Both the position numbers and the translations under genes were made by a program. Under the pieces are notes generated by a model that was not told where the DNA came from, made no database searches, and saw nothing but the letters and a program-made list of their open reading frames with translations. From Bacillota bacterium (GTDB taxonomy: Bacteria; Bacillota; Clostridia; Oscillospirales; CAG-272), in NCBI GenBank assembly GCA_029219205.1, contig JAQXSY010000133.1, positions 1 through 36,252 on the forward strand: DNA of 36,252 nucleotides, written 5' to 3'. The number at the start of each line of letters is the position of its first letter. The stretch's first letter is position 1. Positions 33,200-36,252 of this stretch are shown piece by piece.

Positions 33200-34582
33200 A
33201 TGAATAAGAAACCGAATATTCTCTTTTTTGGAATAGACAGCCTTCGTTCTGACCATATGAGCCTCTACGGATACAACAGACTGACAACCCCCAATATAGA
33301 CAAATACCTTGAGGACAACTCCGTTGTTTTTGACAATATGTTCTCGCCGTCGATTCCCACTACGCCGGGATACGCTTCGATGCTTACCGGTATGGACTGC
33401 TTCGGAACAGACTGCGTCGCGCTCCGCCACGATGGTCCGCTTACTTCGGAGGTAAAAACACTTCCCGAGGTTCTCGGTGAAAACGGCTACGAGACCACCA
33501 TGATAGGTTTCAGAGGCAATGCCGCGTCCAGAGGATTTCAGAATTACATTGAATACGCAAACTGGAACCCCACAAAGGCAAAATTCTGCAACGAAGTGAC
33601 GATTCCCGAACTTGACCGTCTTGCAAAAGGCGACAAACCCTTCTTCCTCATGATCCGTCACATGGACCCGCATTCTCCGTATTACGCTCCGAAACCTTAC
33701 GACCGCCTTTTCTACAACGGAAACGAATTTGACCCCAATAACAAATCGCTTAAGCCCGTTTATGAATTCAAACCCTTCCGCGACTATTTCCTGACCTGGT
33801 TCCCGGAGGGCTGCACCGACGCCGAATACATTATCGCACAGTACGACGGCTCCGTTGCATATATGGACGCATGCATCAATCAGATTCTGCTCCGTCTTAA
33901 GTATCTCGGAATCGAAGACGATACAATCGTTGTCTTTACATCCGACCACGGCGAAACGCTTTATGATCACGACTGCTATTTCGATCATCACAGCACCTAC
34001 GACAATGTCCTTAATGTTCCGCTTGCAATAAAATGGAGCGGCCTCGAATACACGGGACGCGTACAGGACTATACGCAGGTCAAGGACATAATGCCGACTC
34101 TGCTTTCGCTTATCGGAATCGACTCCGGCATAGACTTCAACGGACGCGATATGACTCCTGCAATGCGCGGTGAATACGTTCCCGCAGAGTCAGAGTTCTA
34201 TATAACCGAGGCAACCTGGATGCGTAAGCACGGCTGGCGTACGCCTGAATGGAAGCTTATCGTCGCTCTTGAGCCGGACTTCCATTACAAGCCCGAAATT
34301 GAGCTCTACAATCTTATCGACGATCCCGGAGAAAATAAAAACGTCGCCGACGAGAATCCCGACGTTGTTGAATTCCTCAAGGCGCGTATGGAAGCACATA
34401 TTGCAAAACGCGAGGCTGAAACGGGCCGAAAGAACCCCATGTACACAAATCTGAACTGGAACCATTTCGGAAGACCGTTTGAATCCTCCGACGAGGCTTA
34501 CAACTCTCTGCACATCGGCGATCCCGAAGCTGCAAAACGGCTTCAGGCAAAGCTCTCCGAGCAGGGCGTCGACCTGAAATAA
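33200..34582 (+). CDS. sulfatase-superfamily hydrolase with Thr in place of the formylglycine Cys/Ser
   Basis: 460 aa of the alkaline phosphatase/sulfatase superfamily. The N-terminal metal block FFGIDSLRSDHMSLYGY, the TSDHGETLYDHD block (DH metal ligands, about residue 247) and HHSTYDNVLNVPL are intact. The activation site aligns as T54-T-P56-G-Y58-A-S-M-L-T-G against (C/S)xPxRxxxLTG, so the Cys/Ser that becomes formylglycine is Thr and the Arg is Tyr. It may therefore be a phosphodiesterase or another Thr-nucleophile hydrolase rather than a sulfatase. No signal peptide, so cytoplasmic. AAAGGAG with 8-nt spacing fixes the ATG. Confidence 0.85.
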   Translation: MNKKPNILFFGIDSLRSDHMSLYGYNRLTTPNIDKYLEDNSVVFDNMFSPSIPTTPGYASMLTGMDCFGTDCVALRHDGPLTSEVKTLPEVLGENGYETTMIGFRGNAASRGFQNYIEYANWNPTKAKFCNEVTIPELDRLAKGDKPFFLMIRHMDPHSPYYAPKPYDRLFYNGNEFDPNNKSLKPVYEFKPFRDYFLTWFPEGCTDAEYIIAQYDGSVAYMDACINQILLRLKYLGIEDDTIVVFTSDHGETLYDHDCYFDHHSTYDNVLNVPLAIKWSGLEYTGRVQDYTQVKDIMPTLLSLIGIDSGIDFNGRDMTPAMRGEYVPAESEFYITEATWMRKHGWRTPEWKLIVALEPDFHYKPEIELYNLIDDPGENKNVADENPDVVEFLKARMEAHIAKREAETGRKNPMYTNLNWNHFGRPFESSDEAYNSLHIGDPEAAKRLQAKLSEQGVDLK

Positions 34583-34633
34583 GTTATTACAACAATATCA
34601 TCCGATTTTTTAATTCAAAGGAGTTACATCAAG

Positions 34634-35722
34634 ATGAACAGTCCGATTAAAGTTGCAATTGTCGGTATGGGCGGCATCGGTCATACACATGCAAGATGCT
34701 ACAAAAACGATTCTCTTGCCGAACTTGTTGCGGTTTGCGATTTAATTAAGGAAAAGGCAGACAGCGCTGCGGAAGAATTCGGCTGCAAAGCGTTTTACAG
34801 CCTTAAGGAAATGCTTTCCGCCATGCCGGAAATCGACGTTGTAGACGTAACAACCTCCGGTTACGAAAACGGTTCGCTCCATTTTGAACCTGCTATGCAG
34901 GCGCTCGACGCAGGCAAGAACGTTCTTGTTGAAAAACCGATCTGTGCCGACATCAGAGACGCGCGCGAGCTTGTAAAATTTGCCGCCGATAAGGACCTTT
35001 ATCTCGGCTGCAACCTCAACCACTATTTTTCGGAGCCCGCCTTCAAGGCAGACCAGATTATCAAGGACGGCGGCGTCGGAGAACAGATCTACTGTATGCA
35101 TAAAGTCGGCTTCAACGGCTGCGCAGCAAACTACGGCGGAGCGCCGGACCCCAGATCAAGATGGCAGAAGCCCTACTCGCACGCAAAAGCGTTCCTGACT
35201 CATCCCTTCTCGGTAATGCGTCACTTCTGCGGCGACGTTACACACATACAGGCGTTTATGGACAAGCCCGGTTTCCGCCGTTCCTCGGGAGACCTTATGC
35301 TTTCCATTCAGTCAATTCATATGAAGTTTGAAAACGGCTGCGTCGGATACCTGCTCAGTCAGCGCGGAGACGCTATGTTCGGTCTCGGCGGCTGGTGGTC
35401 GTTTGAGCTTGCCGGCGCAAACGGCACATTTGTCATCGAAAACTGCGTCGAAAAGCTTACCTATTACAAAAACGGCGCGGAGCCTGAGGTCACAAACACC
35501 GGCGTTAAAGAATTCGGCGCAACTTTCCCGCTCCGTATACACGCATTCCTCGAAGACCTCACAAATAATGTTCCGAAGGAATATCTGCGTTCTTCCGGAC
35601 GTGATGCGCTTGCAACTCTCGAATACATCTTCGCGGCTATCGATTCCTTTGAAAGCGGCGGAGAAATCGTCCGTCCGCACGCTCTGCCTCCGTTCCACGG
35701 CAGCGTAGGATACGTTTATTAA
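34634..35722 (+). CDS. Gfo/Idh/MocA family oxidoreductase
   Basis: 362 aa. The N-terminal Rossmann motif is VGMGGIGHTHARCY (residues 10-23), followed by AVCDLIKEKAD and the family's EKPIC block (about residue 100) with the catalytic Lys. The C-terminal alpha/beta domain contains LGCNLNHYFSEPAF and THPFSVMRHF. These enzymes oxidise or reduce sugars and inositols with NAD(P). AAAGGAG with about 10-nt spacing supports the ATG. It is the last gene of the operon; with the TIM-barrel isomerase and the sulfatase-like hydrolase it could process a substituted sugar. Confidence 0.92.
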   Translation: MNSPIKVAIVGMGGIGHTHARCYKNDSLAELVAVCDLIKEKADSAAEEFGCKAFYSLKEMLSAMPEIDVVDVTTSGYENGSLHFEPAMQALDAGKNVLVEKPICADIRDARELVKFAADKDLYLGCNLNHYFSEPAFKADQIIKDGGVGEQIYCMHKVGFNGCAANYGGAPDPRSRWQKPYSHAKAFLTHPFSVMRHFCGDVTHIQAFMDKPGFRRSSGDLMLSIQSIHMKFENGCVGYLLSQRGDAMFGLGGWWSFELAGANGTFVIENCVEKLTYYKNGAEPEVTNTGVKEFGATFPLRIHAFLEDLTNNVPKEYLRSSGRDALATLEYIFAAIDSFESGGEIVRPHALPPFHGSVGYVY

Positions 35723-36008
35723 TTCGTCGGTTTTACATCGGTTTTGCGGTTCATTCGTTTTTTCGGAATGTGTAATCTTCCGCGGTAATTTAAAACAGAA
35801 TGAACTCAGACGGTAAAAAAGACGGTCGGGCAAAGTGCGGTAATTAAAAAACACAAATAAAAAGACGGTTCGGCTTTACGGCTGCGCCGTCTTTTGCCTT
35901 TTTTTGCTGTATTGCGGACTTTTTCGGTGCTGTGAAACGGAAAGAGCCCCGCGCGGGATTACAACTGCGGACGGGCATAAACCGATGAAATATGGGCTTT
36001 CATGAGGA
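35723..36008. other. intergenic region with terminator, no gene seen
   Basis: About 285 nt. Apart from the terminator at 35860 I see no ORF with an RBS, and I recognise no RNA element. GACGGT occurs three times between 35808 and 35868 but not as a regular array. Confidence 0.6.
35860..35904 (+). terminator. terminator after the dehydrogenase operon
   Basis: Stem AAAAGACGG (35860-35868) / CCGTCTTTT (35887-35895) followed by GCCTTTTTTTG. Confidence 0.8.
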
Positions 36009-36037
36009 TTGACAGACTCGTTCTAAAAGGTTATAAT
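36009..36037 (+). promoter_or_regulatory. perfect consensus sigma-A promoter
   Basis: -35 TTGACA (36009-36014), 17-bp spacer, -10 TATAAT (36032-36037). It is the only promoter in the window that is a full match at both boxes, and it reads toward the right edge. Confidence 0.8.
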
Positions 36038-36228
36038 TAAAAACAGTAAATTCGCGGCAACCGAACGCGTTCCTGCCTGTGCGGCAGAGACCTGAATAAG
36101 TAAGATTTCCGGTACACGGCATGACTCATCTGATTTTCTCTGTTTCTGTTACAAAAAAAAGCGCCGCTGCGCGCGCTGAAAAAGGCGCAGTAAATCAGCC
36201 TCCCCTTTTTGGGCGAAAGGAGAACAAA
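36038..36228 (+). promoter_or_regulatory. long structured leader with RBS-covering hairpin
   Basis: About 185 nt of untranslated leader. Small hairpins in order: CGCG-GCAACCGAA-CGCG, CTGCC-TGTGC-GGCAG, CCG-GTACA-CGG, then GCGCC/GGCGC. Last, C-T-CC-CTTT (36200-36208, with a bulge) pairs with AAAGGAG (36216-36222), which is the ribosome binding site of the next gene. Translation would require opening this stem. The leader resembles no riboswitch class I know. Confidence 0.45.
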
Positions 36229-36252
36229 ATGAATCAAAAGCAGTACACAAGA
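36229..36252 (+). CDS. start of a gene truncated by the window end
   Basis: ATG 36229 lies 6 nt after AAAGGAG and reads MNQKQYTR to the last base. Too short to identify. It is driven by the consensus promoter at 36009. Confidence 0.55.

Noticed and set aside
33182-33991. 269-codon minus-strand ORF opposite the sulfatase-like gene
   Set aside because: Shadow of a well-supported gene; low-complexity Val/Phe-rich text and no RBS.
36038-36228. T-box, SAM, TPP or ZTP riboswitch
   Set aside because: Looked for their conserved core strings (e.g. GGTGG T-box bulge, CTGAGA of TPP) and found none; kept only as an unassigned structured leader.
1-36252. CRISPR arrays, tRNA/rRNA genes, insertion sequences
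   Set aside because: No regularly spaced repeats, cloverleaf or transposase-like ORF noticed on either strand.

Overview
The window looks like chromosomal DNA from a Clostridia-type member of the Bacillota, probably an uncultured gut or rumen anaerobe. The evidence is strong GGAGG-type ribosome binding sites, sigma-A promoters with extended -10 boxes, LytTR/GHKL regulators, a YtvI-like AI-2E family protein, a DUF3842 protein and a GPH transporter next to a GH78 rhamnosidase. Taxonomy is inference from gene content; there is no rRNA or tRNA here. Gene density is high, with runs of co-directional genes separated by hairpin terminators.

Layout. 0-5.2 kb (+): rhamnoside use, with a GPH-type importer (5' end outside the window), an intracellular-looking GH78 alpha-L-rhamnosidase and an NAD-dependent epimerase-like protein. 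5.2-7.6 kb (+): a promoter embedded in a 15-bp inverted repeat, a MATE exporter and a blasticidin-S-deaminase-like protein, possibly a detoxification pair. 13.2-7.9 kb (-): one operon of LytTR response regulator, soluble GHKL histidine kinase and two ABC exporter half-transporters. 13.4-14.8 kb (-): an AT-richer accessory patch with a lipoprotein, a decayed subtilase pseudogene and a 34-codon ORF that has its own promoter, RBS and terminator. 14.8-17.4 kb (+): FAD oxidoreductase, GNAT acetyltransferase, DUF3842. 17.4-18.5 kb (+): two small overlapping membrane-protein genes behind a leader with mutually exclusive hairpins ending in a T-run (candidate attenuator or riboswitch). 21.6-18.5 kb (-): cyclophilin lipoprotein, CysN-like GTPase with a degenerate APS-kinase-like domain, HD phosphohydrolase. 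21.8-26.3 kb: AI-2E family protein (+), P-loop sulfotransferase (-), ABC ATPase and permease plus PgeF/YlmD (+). 27.7-26.3 kb (-): RNase HI and a membrane protein. 27.9-32.3 kb (+): a tandem pair of alpha/beta hydrolases (the first lacks its nucleophile), a large GT-C-like membrane protein, an endonuclease IV family protein and TadA. 32.3-35.7 kb (+): a catabolic operon of sugar isomerase-like TIM barrel, sulfatase-superfamily hydrolase with a non-canonical nucleophile, and Gfo/Idh/MocA dehydrogenase. 36.0 kb to end: a perfect consensus promoter with a structured leader of about 190 nt whose last hairpin covers the RBS of a gene running off the window.

The observations most worth following are the attenuator-like leader at 17.5 kb, the dead/live hydrolase pair, the Thr-type 'sulfatase', the CysN-like/HD pair lying near a sulfotransferase, the operator-promoter at 5.44 kb, the small ORF at 14.6 kb and the structured leader at the right edge. 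All calls are from reading the sequence and from family knowledge; no database search or folding program was run.
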